Shown here: positions 1-9,796 of the stretch, piece after piece
How positions within the stretch are numbered: the first letter of the stretch is position 1
Layout: the number at the start of each line of letters is the position of its first letter
Assembly (NCBI RefSeq): GCF_030693485.1
Contig: NZ_JAUYAN010000093.1
Span: 1-37,760 of the forward strand
DNA from: Bradyrhizobium sp.
GTDB taxonomy: Bacteria; Pseudomonadota; Alphaproteobacteria; Rhizobiales; Xanthobacteraceae
Length of the DNA stretch: 37,760 nucleotides
Direction: 5' to 3'
Made by a program: the position numbers and the translations under genes
Notes under the pieces: generated by a model
The model's input: the letters and a program-made list of their open reading frames with translations, nothing else
Databases searched by the model: none
Told to the model about the DNA's origin: nothing

Positions 1-1232
1 TCGGCTTCCGGCAGCGGCTCGAAACGGCCGACCGCTTCCGCGTCGGTGATGGTGGCGATCGCGGCCTCGGCCAGATCAGCGGCGACGCGCGCGTCCTTCT
101 TGCTGCGACCGAGCCCGAACAGGCCGATGCCAGGCACCAGCACCACGCGGGGCGCGGGATCGAGCATGGTCTTGATCCCGCCGACGCGCGCATTGTTGCG
201 GGCAAAGTAGTCGTTGTAGGCTGCGCCATAGGCTGCAACCGCATCGCGAACCGCTTTGCCAAAGCCGGCGAGGTCGCCGTCTTCGGGCGCGGCGACTACC
301 AGCGGCTTGTTCTTGATGCGGATGTTGTGATCCGGCGTCACCACGCCGGCCTGGCCGTAGCGCGCCACATCCGCGCCGTTGACAAAGTTCATCACCGCGT
401 CGTCACTGCGAAAATCCAGCACAAAGCGCTTCCAGGCGCCGTCGCTCTTGCCGTCCGGCAGGCTGCAGGCACCGCGGACGATCGGCGCGACGTCGGCGAG
501 CCGCGCCGGCTGCGCCGGGAGTTTTGCGCTCGGGAATGCCGGCTTGCGATTTCTAGTCAACCGTTCTTCCGCCAGACTTACCAGCGCGATCATGCGCTCA
601 TAGGCCTCCCGCGCGCCGGCGCCAAAACTGAAAATGCCGTGCTTGACCAGCACCAGACCCTCAACCGAGGGATCCGCGTCGAACACCTGCGCCGCAGCTT
701 TGGCGAGACCAAAACCCGGCATGATGTAGGGAACGTAGCCGACCCGATTGCCGTAAACCTCGCGGCACAAGGCTTCGCCATCGGGCTGGTCGGTGAGCGC
801 CAGCACCGCCGTCGAATGGGTGTGGTCGACGAATTTGTGCGGGATGAAGGCGTGCAGCAACGCCTCCACGGAAGGGTTCGGCGCCATCGGGTCGATCAGA
901 TTGGCGCGCTGCAACTGCACCATTTCCTCGTCCGACAGTTTTTCGCGGGCACGGAGTTTTTGCAGGGGCGCGAGCCGCACCGCCGGCAGACCCGCCGGCT
1001 CGATCGAGCCCATATCCCAGCCGGAACCCTTGACGCAGAGCACGTCGACGGTGTCGCCGTTGAGATCGGCAAGCCGCGTCTTCACCGAGGTATTTCCGCC
1101 GCCATGCAGCACCAGTCGCGGATCCTGGCCCAGCAGGCGCGTGGTATAGACCCTGAGCGCCACGTCGCGGCCGAGGCCGGCATAGCGGGCAATGGCCGCA
1201 TCGGCATCGCGATCGATCCAGGCACTCTGCAT
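1..1232 (-). CDS. Bifunctional class II aldolase / short-chain dehydrogenase, aldolase part (C-terminus outside window)
   Basis: The frame is open from an ATG at 1232 to the window edge (410 complete codons) with no stop. The visible part is a class II (AraD/FucA-type) aldolase domain: a substrate loop with HGGGNTSVK near residue 45, a zinc-type HTH in VDHTHS, and a further histidine in VLVKHGIF. The length without a stop, and the tail GLGRSKKDARVAADLAEAA, match the rhamnulose-1-phosphate aldolase/alcohol dehydrogenase fusion family, in which an SDR domain follows; that SDR domain is not seen here. The gene starts 16 bp after mtnA with AAGGAAG upstream of the ATG, so it is the third gene of an mtnP-mtnA operon. 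From context I infer that it cleaves 5-methylthioribulose-1-phosphate to DHAP and methylthioacetaldehyde. A rhamnulose- or fuculose-phosphate substrate is the family-based alternative. Confidence 0.85.
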   Translation of the reverse strand, partial: MQSAWIDRDADAAIARYAGLGRDVALRVYTTRLLGQDPRLVLHGGGNTSVKTRLADLNGDTVDVLCVKGSGWDMGSIEPAGLPAVRLAPLQKLRAREKLSDEEMVQLQRANLIDPMAPNPSVEALLHAFIPHKFVDHTHSTAVLALTDQPDGEALCREVYGNRVGYVPYIMPGFGLAKAAAQVFDADPSVEGLVLVKHGIFSFGAGAREAYERMIALVSLAEERLTRNRKPAFPSAKLPAQPARLADVAPIVRGACSLPDGKSDGAWKRFVLDFRSDDAVMNFVNGADVARYGQAGVVTPDHNIRIKNKPLVVAAPEDGDLAGFGKAVRDAVAAYGAAYNDYFARNNARVGGIKTMLDPAPRVVLVPGIGLFGLGRSKKDARVAADLAEAAIATITDAEAVGRFEPLPEA

Positions 1233-1248
1233 ACGCTTGCTTCCTTGG

Positions 1249-2358
1249 CTATTCGGCGGCGGCCGCTGTCCGTTCGGGAAAAGCCGCCGATAGCGCGGCG
1301 CGATCGGGCTTGAGCACGCCGCGCTCGGTGATCAACCCCGTCACCAGCCGCGCCGGCGTGACATCGAACGCATAATTCGCAACCGGCGACCCCTCGGGCA
1401 CGATGCGCACCGTTTCGATCCTGCCATCGGCGGTCCGCCCGGTCATGTGCGTCACTTCCTCAGGCCCGCGCTGCTCGATCGGAATTTCCTTCACGCCGTC
1501 ATGGACACTGAAATCGACGGTCGGTGAAGGCAGCGCCACATAGAACGGCACGCCATTGTCGTGCGCGGCGAGCGCCTTGAGATACGTGCCGATCTTGTTG
1601 CAGACGTCTCCGTCAGCGGTGACCCGGTCGGTGCCCGTGATCACGAGGTCGACCATGCCGTGCTGCATCAGATGACCGCCGGTGTTGTCGGGAATGACCG
1701 TGTGCGGCACGCCGTGATGGCCGAGTTCCCAGGCTGTCAGCGAGGCGCCCTGGTTGCGCGGACGGGTTTCATCGACCCAGACATGGACGGCGACGCCGCG
1801 GTCATGCGCCAGGTAGATCGGCGCGGTGGCGGTGCCCCAATCGACCGTCGCCAGCCAGCCGGCGTTGCAATGGGTCAGCAGGTTGACCCGCTCGCCCGGT
1901 TTCTTGCGCGCCGCGATGGCTTCGATCAGGCCAAGACCATGCCGGCCGATGCCCTTGTTGATGGCGATATCTTCCTCGGCAATTTCACCGGCGCGGCAAT
2001 AGGCCGCCGCCGTTCGCTCCGATGCCGGCAACGGCCGCAACAGCGAATGCATGGCGTCGAGCGCCCATTGCAGGTTGATCGCGGTCGGCCGCGTCGCCAC
2101 CAGCGTCTTGTAGGCCTGATCGAGTGCTGCATCGGAAGCGTCTGCCCGCATCGCCAGCGCCATGCCGTAGGCCGCGGTCGCGCCGATCAGTGGCGCGCCG
2201 CGCACCAGCATCGAGCGGATCGCATCGGCGGCGGCATCGCTGGTCGTCAGCCGGGCCACGGCGAAATCATGCGGCAGCCGCCGCTGGTCGATCGCGCTGA
2301 CCGACCAGCCGTCGCTCTCGAGCCAGATGCTCCTGACGTGCCTGTCTCCGACTTTCAT
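1249..2358 (-). CDS. mtnA: S-methyl-5-thioribose-1-phosphate isomerase
   Basis: MtnA converts 5-methylthioribose-1-phosphate to 5-methylthioribulose-1-phosphate in methionine salvage. The protein is 369 residues, the usual family length. It shows the family's catalytic cysteine region ([18 protein letters not shown]) and the catalytic aspartate region ([19 protein letters not shown]), plus the N-terminal [13 protein letters not shown] motif. I chose the ATG at 2358, which begins [14 protein letters not shown] and lies 25 bp after the mtnP stop. The longer reading from 2415 would overlap mtnP by about 30 bp and add a non-family extension. It is the middle gene of the operon mtnP-mtnA-aldolase. 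The eIF-2B-like fold is shared with ribose-1,5-bisphosphate isomerase, but the mtnP neighbour supports MtnA. Confidence 0.95.
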   Translation of the reverse strand: MKVGDRHVRSIWLESDGWSVSAIDQRRLPHDFAVARLTTSDAAADAIRSMLVRGAPLIGATAAYGMALAMRADASDAALDQAYKTLVATRPTAINLQWALDAMHSLLRPLPASERTAAAYCRAGEIAEEDIAINKGIGRHGLGLIEAIAARKKPGERVNLLTHCNAGWLATVDWGTATAPIYLAHDRGVAVHVWVDETRPRNQGASLTAWELGHHGVPHTVIPDNTGGHLMQHGMVDLVITGTDRVTADGDVCNKIGTYLKALAAHDNGVPFYVALPSPTVDFSVHDGVKEIPIEQRGPEEVTHMTGRTADGRIETVRIVPEGSPVANYAFDVTPARLVTGLITERGVLKPDRAALSAAFPERTAAAAE

Positions 2359-2383
2359 GGCGCGTCCATCGACGGTATAAAAC

Positions 2384-3259
2384 TCATCCGCGCAAGATCC
2401 GTCCCGCCACCGCATCGAGTTTTTTCAGAAGCTCCGGATCGCGCGCTTCCGGCGCGGTGATCAGCGCCGTGTCGAGCGCGCGGTCCGAACCAACAGGGCA
2501 CGGCTCATGCTCCCTCGGAAACCCGGCGGCGAGCCGCGCCACCAGAGCTTTCGCCTTGTCGGCGTTGGTGCCCAGCACCCGGATGATGTCCTGGACCGAC
2601 ACCGCATCATGGTCGGGATGCCAGCAATCGAAATCGGTCACCATCGCGACCGTCGCGTAACAGATCTCGGCCTCGCGGGCGAGCTTGGCCTCCGGCATGT
2701 TGGTCATGCCGATCACGGAATAGCCCTGGTTCTTGTAGGTCATGCTCTCGGCATAGCTGGAGAATTGCGGACCCTCCATGCAGACATAGGTGCCGCCGCG
2801 CGCGACCGCGATGCCCTCGGCCTCGGCGGCGGCGGCCAGATGAACCGGCAGCCGCGGCGACACCGGGTGCGCCATCGACACATGGGCGACGCAGCCGCGG
2901 CCGAAAAACGAACTCTCGCGCTTGTGGGTGCGATCGACGAACTGGTCGACCAGCACGAAGGTGCCCGGCGGCAGATCCTCCCTGAAGGAGCCGCAGGCCG
3001 ACAGCGAGACCAGGTCGGTGACGCCTGCGCGCTTCAGCACGTCGATATTGGCGCGGTAGTTGATGTCGGATGGCGACAGCCGGTGGCCCTTGTCGTGGCG
3101 CGGCAGAAACACGATCGGCAGGCCGGCGATGCTGCCGCGGCGCACTGGCGCGGACGGCTCGCCCCACGGACTGTGAATCGCATCCTCGCGGGCATTCTCC
3201 AGCCCCGGCAGGTCATAAATGCCGGAACCGCCGATGATGCCCAGAACCGCCTTGGTCAT
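2384..3259 (-). CDS. mtnP: S-methyl-5'-thioadenosine phosphorylase
   Basis: MtnP phosphorolyses 5'-methylthioadenosine to adenine and 5-methylthioribose-1-phosphate, the substrate of the next gene's product. The 291-residue protein has the family N-terminus ([15 protein letters not shown]), the phosphate-binding [19 protein letters not shown] region, a SACGSF loop and the substrate segment [13 protein letters not shown] followed by [16 protein letters not shown] chose the ATG at 3259 because GAAGGGAAAT lies just upstream; a start at 3289 would add ten unusual residues. It is the first gene of the minus-strand operon and is divergent from the cytochrome c gene at 3428, so its promoter should lie within 3260-3427. 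No S-adenosylmethionine-type riboswitch could be recognised there. Confidence 0.96.
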   Translation of the reverse strand: MTKAVLGIIGGSGIYDLPGLENAREDAIHSPWGEPSAPVRRGSIAGLPIVFLPRHDKGHRLSPSDINYRANIDVLKRAGVTDLVSLSACGSFREDLPPGTFVLVDQFVDRTHKRESSFFGRGCVAHVSMAHPVSPRLPVHLAAAAEAEGIAVARGGTYVCMEGPQFSSYAESMTYKNQGYSVIGMTNMPEAKLAREAEICYATVAMVTDFDCWHPDHDAVSVQDIIRVLGTNADKAKALVARLAAGFPREHEPCPVGSDRALDTALITAPEARDPELLKKLDAVAGRILRG

Positions 3260-3427
3260 GATTTCCCTTCGCTTCGTTGGTCGCGCCAATCAGCATGCCG
3301 GCGAAGCGCACAAAACTGTCTCCATGTCTCTGCAATATCGAGCATTTCAGGGAGCTTGTCGACCTGGACAAATCATTCCCCCGATGGCGAAACCCGGTGC
3401 TAGATTGCCGCGACATAGGGACTGGCC

Positions 3428-3760
3428 ATGAACAGAATTTATCTCGCGCTGCTGCTGACAGCGGCCTGGAGCCAGGCCAGTCACGCGCTCGATCGCGAGC
3501 AGCGACACGGCAAGGCGTTGCTCGAAACCATGTGCGCGCGCTGTCACGCTGTCGGCAAAACGGGCAAAAGCCCTCTTGCCGAGGCGCCGCCGTTTCGCAC
3601 TTTCGGGGAGAAACTGTACGACACCGACTTCGTACAACGATTGCAGGACGGCCTGACCACCATGCATCCGGGCATGCCGACTTTCCGTTTCGGCCGGGAC
3701 GATGCCGAGGCGGCGGTCAACTACCTCAAGGCCGTCCAGCAGCGCAAAAGGCCAAAATAG
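3428..3760 (+). CDS. Small exported c-type cytochrome
   Basis: The 110-residue protein has a cleavable signal peptide (about residues 1-20, ending SHA), then one haem-binding CARCH motif (C36, C39, H40). A likely distal methionine ligand lies in TTMHPGMPTF (M83 best placed). This fits a monohaem class I cytochrome c domain of about 90 residues acting as an electron carrier in the periplasm. The ATG at 3428 is the only start that gives a complete signal peptide. The partner oxidoreductase is not evident nearby. The next gene on the strand begins about 58 bp after the stop, so co-transcription with it is possible but unproven. Confidence 0.88.
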   Translation: MNRIYLALLLTAAWSQASHALDREQRHGKALLETMCARCHAVGKTGKSPLAEAPPFRTFGEKLYDTDFVQRLQDGLTTMHPGMPTFRFGRDDAEAAVNYLKAVQQRKRPK

Positions 3761-3818
3761 CTCGATTGCCGCGGCCCGCCCGGCAACCTTTCTACTCGCG
3801 ACTTCAGAGGAAATGATC

Positions 3819-4196
3819 ATGGGAACCAACGAGGAGATCGTACGGAATTTCATCGCAGCGTGGTCGCGGCTGGATGTCGACGAGATCGTCGCATTCTTCA
3901 CCCCCAACGGCACCTATCACAACATGATGAACAAGCCGGTCAGCGGTCACGACAACCTGCGCAAGTTCATCGGCGGGTTCATCAAGGATTGGACGGAGAC
4001 GAATTGGGATGTCCTCAACATCGTTTCTCAAGGCGATATCGTCATGGCCGAGCGTCTCGACAGAACCAGCCTGGGGGCCAAAAGTGTCGATCTGCCCTGC
4101 TGTGGCGTGTTCGAACTGGCCGACGGCAAAATCAGGATCTGGCGCGACTACTTCGATCTGGCAACCTACACTCGCGCGATCGCAGCACCGACATAG
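3819..4196 (+). CDS. Limonene-1,2-epoxide hydrolase-like (SnoaL-fold) protein
   Basis: This is a 125-residue single-domain protein of the LEH/SnoaL/NTF2-like fold. The epoxide-hydrolase active-site pattern is visible: R79-x-D81 in MAERLDR and a downstream aspartate in IWRDYFD (D110 or D113), matching the Arg-Asp-Asp arrangement of limonene-1,2-epoxide hydrolase. The ATG at 3819 (MGTNEEIVRN) is preferred over an ATG two codons earlier because AGAGGA lies about 8 bases upstream. Such small proteins hydrate epoxides or serve as NTF2-like isomerases. The substrate cannot be told from sequence. It follows the cytochrome c gene on the same strand. Confidence 0.8.
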   Translation: MGTNEEIVRNFIAAWSRLDVDEIVAFFTPNGTYHNMMNKPVSGHDNLRKFIGGFIKDWTETNWDVLNIVSQGDIVMAERLDRTSLGAKSVDLPCCGVFELADGKIRIWRDYFDLATYTRAIAAPT

Positions 4197-4377
4197 CGCT
4201 GCAAAGTCGGGCTTTTGGCCGCCTTTGGCCAATATTTCCTCGCAGCCGGCCCGGAAGTGAATATGGGCGGCGGCCCGAATCAAATAGACCTTGATCGCCC
4301 GTATGGCGATCATCACTTCGGCACGCCGGCTCCGAAATCCCGTCTTCGCAAGCCCTTCATCGGATCACCTGTCCCGC

Positions 4378-6252
4378 ATGCCCATTCCTGCTACGGCCCC
4401 TGCCCGTAACACCAAGTCCGATACCGATCCCGACGCGCTCTCCGTGTTGAACCACGTATTCGGCCTGCCGGGCTTTCGCGGCGCGCAGGAAGAAATCGTG
4501 CGGCACGTCACCGGCGGCGGCAATTGCCTGGTGCTGATGCCGACCGGCGGCGGCAAGTCGCTGTGCTATCAGTTGCCTTCCCTGTTGCGAAAGGGCTGCG
4601 GCATCGTGGTCTCGCCGCTGATCGCGCTGATGCGCGACCAGGTCGCCGGCCTGCTTGAGGCCGGCGTCAAGGCGGCGGTGCTGAATTCGACGCTGTCCTA
4701 TGAGGAGGCCAGCGCGGTCGAGGCGCGACTGCTGGCCGGCGATCTCGACCTGCTCTATGTCGCGCCGGAGCGGCTGTTGACGCCGCGCTGCTTGAACCTG
4801 CTCGGCCGCACCGATGTCGCGCTGTTCGCGATCGACGAGGCGCATTGCGTGTCGCAATGGGGGCACGATTTTCGTCCCGAGTATATCGGTCTTTCCGTCA
4901 TCGCCGAACGTTTTCCGGATGTGCCGCGCATCGCGCTGACCGCCACCGCCGACGACCTCACCCGGAAGGAGATCGTCGACAGGCTCGGGCTGAACAACGC
5001 GCCGAGCTTCGTCGCGAGCTTCGACCGCCCCAACATCCGCTATGAAATCGTCGACAAGCAGAACGCGCAGACCCAGTTGAAAGCCTTCATCGCCGAGCGC
5101 CATGCCGGCGACGCCGGCATCGTCTATTGCCTGTCGCGCGCCAAGGTCGAGGACACCGCGGCCGCGCTGAACAAGTCCGGCGTGGAGGCGCTGCCCTATC
5201 ACGCCGGCCTCGACGCCGGCACACGCGCCCGCAACCAGGACCGCTTCATCAACGAGGACGGCATCGTGATCGTCGCCACGGTGGCGTTCGGCATGGGCAT
5301 CGACAAGCCCGACGTGCGCTTCGTCGCCCATCTCGATCTGCCGAAAAGCATCGAGGCCTATTATCAGGAGACCGGTCGCGCCGGGCGCGACGGCAAGCCG
5401 TCCAGCGCCTGGATGGCCTATGGCCTGTCGGACATCGTGCAGCAGCGCCGCATGATCGACGAGTCCACCGGCGCCGAAGCGTTCAAGCGGGTGTCGATCG
5501 GCAAGCTGGACGCGCTGGTCAGCCTGGCCGAAACCGCGAACTGCCGGCGCAGCCGCCTGCTCGGCTATTTCGGCGAAACCCCGGCGGCGGCCAAATGCGG
5601 CAATTGCGACAATTGCCTGTCGCCGCCGCTGGTGCGCGACGGCAAGGTGGCCGCGCAAAAACTGTTGTCCTGCGCCTATCGCACCGGGCAGCGGTTCGGC
5701 GCCATGCACCTGATCGATATTCTGGTCGGCCGCCTGACCGAACGCGTTACCCAATTCAGACACGACAAACTGTCGGTATTCGGGATCGGCGCCGACCTCA
5801 ACGAAAAGCAGTGGCGCGGCGTGATCCGCCAGCTGGTGGCGATGGGCCATCTGGCACCGGACTCCGAGGCCTTTGGCGCATTGAAACTGACGGAGACCGC
5901 GCGCGGCGTGTTGAAGGGCGAGACCGAGGTGATGCTGCGCGAGCAGGTCGCCGGCGCCCGCATCCGTTCCGTCCGGACGAAATCAAGACGCGGCGATATC
6001 GCGCCGCAAATCGCAGGTTCCGGCGGCGCCGCCAATCCCGGTCTGGTCGGCGCGCTCCGGGCGTGGCGTTCCGGAGTGGCGCGCACGCGCGGCGTGCCGG
6101 CCTATGTCGTGTTGCACGACGCCACCATCGACGGCATCGCGACCTCGCGCCCGACCACGCTCGCCGGGCTTCGCAACATCCCCGGCATCGGCGACAAGAA
6201 GCTCGAACATTACGGCGACGAACTGATCGCGCTGGTGAAGGCGGCGGGCTGA
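4378..6252 (+). CDS. recQ: ATP-dependent DNA helicase RecQ
   Basis: This is a 3'-5' superfamily 2 helicase of 624 residues acting in recombinational repair. The order is: DEAD/DEAH helicase core with Walker [13 protein letters not shown] (about 54-65) and [19 protein letters not shown] (DEAH at 153-156); helicase C-terminal domain with VYCLSRAK and an arginine finger region [12 protein letters not shown]; RecQ zinc-binding segment with [11 protein letters not shown] followed by CGNCDNC (about 388-416); winged helix; and an HRDC domain in the last 50 residues ([16 protein letters not shown]). The frame is open back to TTG 4291 and ATG 4303. I prefer ATG 4378 ([11 protein letters not shown]), since homology of the family begins shortly after it. 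The gene ends 4 bp before a convergent coiled-coil gene. Confidence 0.96.
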   Translation: MPIPATAPARNTKSDTDPDALSVLNHVFGLPGFRGAQEEIVRHVTGGGNCLVLMPTGGGKSLCYQLPSLLRKGCGIVVSPLIALMRDQVAGLLEAGVKAAVLNSTLSYEEASAVEARLLAGDLDLLYVAPERLLTPRCLNLLGRTDVALFAIDEAHCVSQWGHDFRPEYIGLSVIAERFPDVPRIALTATADDLTRKEIVDRLGLNNAPSFVASFDRPNIRYEIVDKQNAQTQLKAFIAERHAGDAGIVYCLSRAKVEDTAAALNKSGVEALPYHAGLDAGTRARNQDRFINEDGIVIVATVAFGMGIDKPDVRFVAHLDLPKSIEAYYQETGRAGRDGKPSSAWMAYGLSDIVQQRRMIDESTGAEAFKRVSIGKLDALVSLAETANCRRSRLLGYFGETPAAAKCGNCDNCLSPPLVRDGKVAAQKLLSCAYRTGQRFGAMHLIDILVGRLTERVTQFRHDKLSVFGIGADLNEKQWRGVIRQLVAMGHLAPDSEAFGALKLTETARGVLKGETEVMLREQVAGARIRSVRTKSRRGDIAPQIAGSGGAANPGLVGALRAWRSGVARTRGVPAYVVLHDATIDGIATSRPTTLAGLRNIPGIGDKKLEHYGDELIALVKAAG

Positions 6253-6256
6253 CGCG

Positions 6257-7399
6257 TCAGCGCGACGAAGCTCCGGTTTCGGTGCTGGCTGGAACCGCCG
6301 AACCGGGCGAGGCAAGGATACTCAGCGCAACGTCGCCAACGGGTAGCGGATCGGCCTTCCGGCCGGAGCCCAGCGCCAGATCCATGGTGAACGCCCCGAG
6401 TTCGCACATCACCTGCGACGCGACGTCACCGGCGCCGGTAAATTCATGGGCGAGATATTCGAACTGGGAGCGAGCCTGCCGCAGCGTCGCCCTCGCCACC
6501 ACCACATCGGCTTCGCCGACGACAGGATTTCGGCCGCCCGGTTGCGCCGGGTTCGACCGCGCCTCCGCTTCCGGCCCGTTTACTGCGGCAACCGAATCTG
6601 CAGCGCCATCCTGCGACCCATTGGTCTGGTTTTTCAGATCGGCAATGCGATCGAACGCCGAACGGAGTTCGGCGCGTTTGGCTTCGAGGCCTGAAACCTT
6701 CGCGATCAGCGCATCGCGCTCCCGCTCGGACACGACGCGAAGCGCCGCGAGTTCGTCGCCGCTCACCTTGAGCCGGGCCGCGAGGTCGTGACGTTCGCCG
6801 GCAAAGCCTAGACGCAGCTGGGACAACTCCAGTTCATGCGCCTTCGCCTGTTCCGCCAGTTGCCGGCGAAGCTGGTTGAGTTCCTCGCCGCGCCGCTCGA
6901 TCACCGCCGCGAACCCCGCGCGCTCGCCGTCGAAGGCCGCCGCCAGCGTCTCGCGCTCGCGATCGAATGTGGCGCGGAGCTCAACCAGGGCCTGCAGATG
7001 CGACTGCGCTGCTGTGGCGAGCTTATCTCGTTCGCGGTCGAGATCGCCTTTAAGCCCGGTTACTTCGGCTTCCCGCGCCTGCAGCTTCGCTCTCAGCGCC
7101 TCGCGTTCTCCAACAGCCGAGGATACGAAATCGAGGTGCCCATCGAGGTCATGCTTGAGCGACTGGCATTCGGCTTCCAGCGCGTCGGTATGCTCGGCGA
7201 TGGTTTCGTACTTGTAGCGCCAGAGCTGCTCCTCATCCTGAGCCGCGGCCAGGCGGGTCGACAGGGTTTCCAGCCAAACGGCCGCATGGTGCAGAAAGTT
7301 CGCGTTGTGGCCGACCGACATCATGTCGGCGAAGCGCCGGAGAAAATGCACCGTCTCCGCGACATTGGGCGTCTCGGGCGTCATGGAGGTGTCGGTCAT
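6257..7399 (-). CDS. Hypothetical coiled-coil protein
   Basis: This 380-residue protein is of no family I recognise. The N-terminal 60 residues look globular (VHFLRRFADMMSVGHNANFL). From about residue 75 to 260 it is a long heptad-rich coiled coil full of E, R, L and A (for example LREAEVT- and RRGEELNQLRRQLAE-type segments). A Pro/Ala/Gly-rich tail follows, with a short helical patch near 300-350. There is no signal peptide or membrane segment, so it is likely cytoplasmic and structural or scaffolding. ATG 7399 (MTDTSMTPET) has AGGAAAG upstream; the longer frame from 7432 lacks such a site. It converges on recQ with a 4-bp gap and has no other gene in its transcription unit. Confidence 0.75.
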   Translation of the reverse strand: MTDTSMTPETPNVAETVHFLRRFADMMSVGHNANFLHHAAVWLETLSTRLAAAQDEEQLWRYKYETIAEHTDALEAECQSLKHDLDGHLDFVSSAVGEREALRAKLQAREAEVTGLKGDLDRERDKLATAAQSHLQALVELRATFDRERETLAAAFDGERAGFAAVIERRGEELNQLRRQLAEQAKAHELELSQLRLGFAGERHDLAARLKVSGDELAALRVVSERERDALIAKVSGLEAKRAELRSAFDRIADLKNQTNGSQDGAADSVAAVNGPEAEARSNPAQPGGRNPVVGEADVVVARATLRQARSQFEYLAHEFTGAGDVASQVMCELGAFTMDLALGSGRKADPLPVGDVALSILASPGSAVPASTETGASSR

Positions 7400-7709
7400 G
7401 CAGCGTGCTTTCCTGAGGCGCCGGAGCGCCATCGTTAAAGCGTTCGGGATCGCGACCCCGGAACTTGATAAGGCGGCAATACTCGCGGATGTTCTCTAGA
7501 TCGGCAGCGGCAAAAATAGGGCGTCGGCATCGAATCGGTAAGTGTCTCTAGACGCCCGCGTTCGGTTTGGCGAGGCCGGCGGTGAAACGGCGGTCATGGG
7601 ATTGAATCTTCTCGACGACCGCCTGCGCCTGGCCGGCAGGAAGCCTGCGCGGCATTGCGAACAAAGCGGGAATCAGTGACGGTCGAATCATCAGGAGAAC
7701 GATTCGGAC
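7400..7709. other. Gene-free interval between divergent genes
   Basis: This stretch of about 310 bases separates the minus-strand coiled-coil gene from the plus-strand helicase. It must hold both promoters. I could not identify convincing -35/-10 pairs, hairpins or a small ORF with a ribosome-binding site. The open frame that crosses it on the minus strand is an antisense reading of the helicase start. Confidence 0.5.
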
Positions 7710-9782
7710 GTGCCAGCGGCGGTGAACTACCTCGAAAGCCTCAATCCGGCGCAGCGCCGGGCGGTCGAGCACGGCGTTGTGCCCGGGCCTGACGGCAGGC
7801 CGGCCTCGCCGCTGTTGGTGATTGCCGGCGCCGGATCCGGCAAGACCAACACGCTGGCGCACCGGGTCGCCCATCTGATCGTCAACGGTGCCGATCCCAG
7901 GCGCATTCTGCTGATGACGTTTTCGCGGCGCGCTGCCGCCGAAATGAGCAAACGCGTCGAGCGGATCGCCCGCCAGGTGCTGGGCGACAAGGCCGGCATC
8001 ATGACCGACGCGCTGCAATGGGCCGGCACCTTCCACGGTATCGGCGCGCGGCTGCTGCGCGACTATTCGGATCAAATCGGGCTGGATCCCGCCTTCACCA
8101 TCCACGACCGCGACGATTCCGCCGACCTGATCAACCTGATCCGGCACGAACTCGGTTACTCCAAAACCGCGAGCCGGTTTCCGACCAAGGGCACCTGTCT
8201 TTCGATCTACTCGCGATGCGTCAACGCCGAGGCGCCGATCGAGCAGGTGCTGGGCGGCTCATTCCCCTGGTGCAGCGGATGGGCGGCCGAACTGAAGCAG
8301 CTGTTCGCGGCCTATGTCGAAGCCAAGCAGAAGCAGAACGTGCTAGATTACGACGACTTGCTGCTCTACTGGGCGCAGACGATGAACGATGCCGGCCTTG
8401 CCGCAGATATCGGCGGTCGGTTCGACCACGTGCTGGTCGACGAGTACCAGGACACCAACCGGCTGCAATCCTCGATCCTGCTGGCGCTGAAGCCCGGGGG
8501 CCATGGGCTGACGGTGGTCGGCGACGACGCCCAGTCGATCTATTCGTTTCGCGCGGCGACCGTGCGCAACATTCTCGACTTTCCCGCTCAGTTCAGTCCG
8601 CCGGCCGACATCATCACGCTGGATCGCAATTACCGCTCGACCCAGACCATCCTCGCTGCCGCCAATGGCGTCATCGACCTCGCCCGCGAGCGGTTCACCA
8701 AGAACCTGTGGACCGACCGCACCTCGGGCATCAAGCCTCAACTGGTCACCACCCGCGACGAGGCCGACCAGGCCCGCTGCATTGTCGAACGTGTGCTGGA
8801 GAACCGCGAAACCGGCACGCTCCTGAAGCAGCAGGCCGTGCTGTTTCGAACCTCCAGCCACAGCGGCCCGCTGGAGGTCGAACTGACCCGGCGCAATATC
8901 CCCTTCGTCAAGTTCGGCGGCCTGAAATTCCTTGATGCCGCCCACATCAAGGACATGCTGGCGCTGTTGCGTTTCGTCGAGAACCCGCGCGACCGCGTCG
9001 CCGGTTTTCGATTGATGCACCTGATCCCGGGGGTCGGCCCCGCCTCGGCGCAGAAGGTGCTCGATATCATGGCGGCGAGCGCCGATCCGATCGCGGCGCT
9101 CGGGCGCGCGCCCGCGCCTCCCCGCGCCGGCGACGACTGGACCCGGTTCACCGGCGCCATCGCCGACATCGGCCGCTCCGGATGGCCGGCCGACATCGAG
9201 CGCGCGCGGCTGTGGTATGAGCCGCATCTCGACCGCATCCACGAGGATGCCGAGACCCGCCGCGCAGACCTGATCCAGCTCGAACAGATCGCCGGCGGCT
9301 ATCCATCGCGCGAGCGCTTCCTCACCGAGCTGACACTCGATCCGCCCGATGCGACCAGCGACCAGGCCGGCGTGCCACTGCTCGACGAGGACTATCTTGT
9401 TCTCTCGACCATCCATTCCGCCAAGGGCCAGGAATGGAAATCGGTCTACGTGCTCAACGTGGTCGACGGCTGCATGCCGTCCGACCTCGGCGCCGGAACC
9501 AGCGCGGAGCTGGAGGAGGAGCGCCGGTTGCTCTATGTCGCGATGACCCGCGCCAAGGACGACCTGCATCTGATGGTGCCGCAGCGCTTCTTCACCCACG
9601 GCCAGAGCGCGCAAGGCGACCGCCACGTCTATGCGTCGCGGACGCGCTTCATTCCGGACCGGCTGCTCCATCTGTTCGAAAAGACGGTCTGGCCGCTGGC
9701 GGCGACCGCAGCCGCGGCGCGTTCCGCCAGCAGCGGTCCGCGCATCGACGTCGGCGCCCGCATGCGCGGCATGTGGCGTTGA
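7710..9782 (+). CDS. UvrD/Rep-type superfamily 1 ATP-dependent DNA helicase
   Basis: The protein has 690 residues with the full SF1A motif set: Q-motif region LNPAQRRAV, Walker A AGAGSGKTNT (about 40-48), motif II LVDEYQDTN (about 240-248), motif III VVGDDAQSIYSFR, motif IV LDRNYRS, motif V LSTIHSAKGQEWKSV and motif VI RRLLYVAMTRAKDDL. This is a 3'-5' DNA translocase/helicase of the UvrD/PcrA/Rep group used in repair or replication restart. It is shorter at the C-terminus than UvrD itself, so I do not assign uvrD. The start is a GTG at 7710, with AGGAG some 13 bases upstream, rather far, so a slightly later start is possible. It converges on the GntR regulator 14 bp downstream. Confidence 0.93.
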   Translation: MPAAVNYLESLNPAQRRAVEHGVVPGPDGRPASPLLVIAGAGSGKTNTLAHRVAHLIVNGADPRRILLMTFSRRAAAEMSKRVERIARQVLGDKAGIMTDALQWAGTFHGIGARLLRDYSDQIGLDPAFTIHDRDDSADLINLIRHELGYSKTASRFPTKGTCLSIYSRCVNAEAPIEQVLGGSFPWCSGWAAELKQLFAAYVEAKQKQNVLDYDDLLLYWAQTMNDAGLAADIGGRFDHVLVDEYQDTNRLQSSILLALKPGGHGLTVVGDDAQSIYSFRAATVRNILDFPAQFSPPADIITLDRNYRSTQTILAAANGVIDLARERFTKNLWTDRTSGIKPQLVTTRDEADQARCIVERVLENRETGTLLKQQAVLFRTSSHSGPLEVELTRRNIPFVKFGGLKFLDAAHIKDMLALLRFVENPRDRVAGFRLMHLIPGVGPASAQKVLDIMAASADPIAALGRAPAPPRAGDDWTRFTGAIADIGRSGWPADIERARLWYEPHLDRIHEDAETRRADLIQLEQIAGGYPSRERFLTELTLDPPDATSDQAGVPLLDEDYLVLSTIHSAKGQEWKSVYVLNVVDGCMPSDLGAGTSAELEEERRLLYVAMTRAKDDLHLMVPQRFFTHGQSAQGDRHVYASRTRFIPDRLLHLFEKTVWPLAATAAAARSASSGPRIDVGARMRGMWR

Positions 9783-9796
9783 CGCGGAAATCCCTG

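Noticed and set aside
4357..5850. Long minus-strand open frame (497 codons) across recQ
   Set aside because: It is antisense to the complete set of RecQ motifs. The translation is low-complexity, rich in A, R, D and H, and matches no family.
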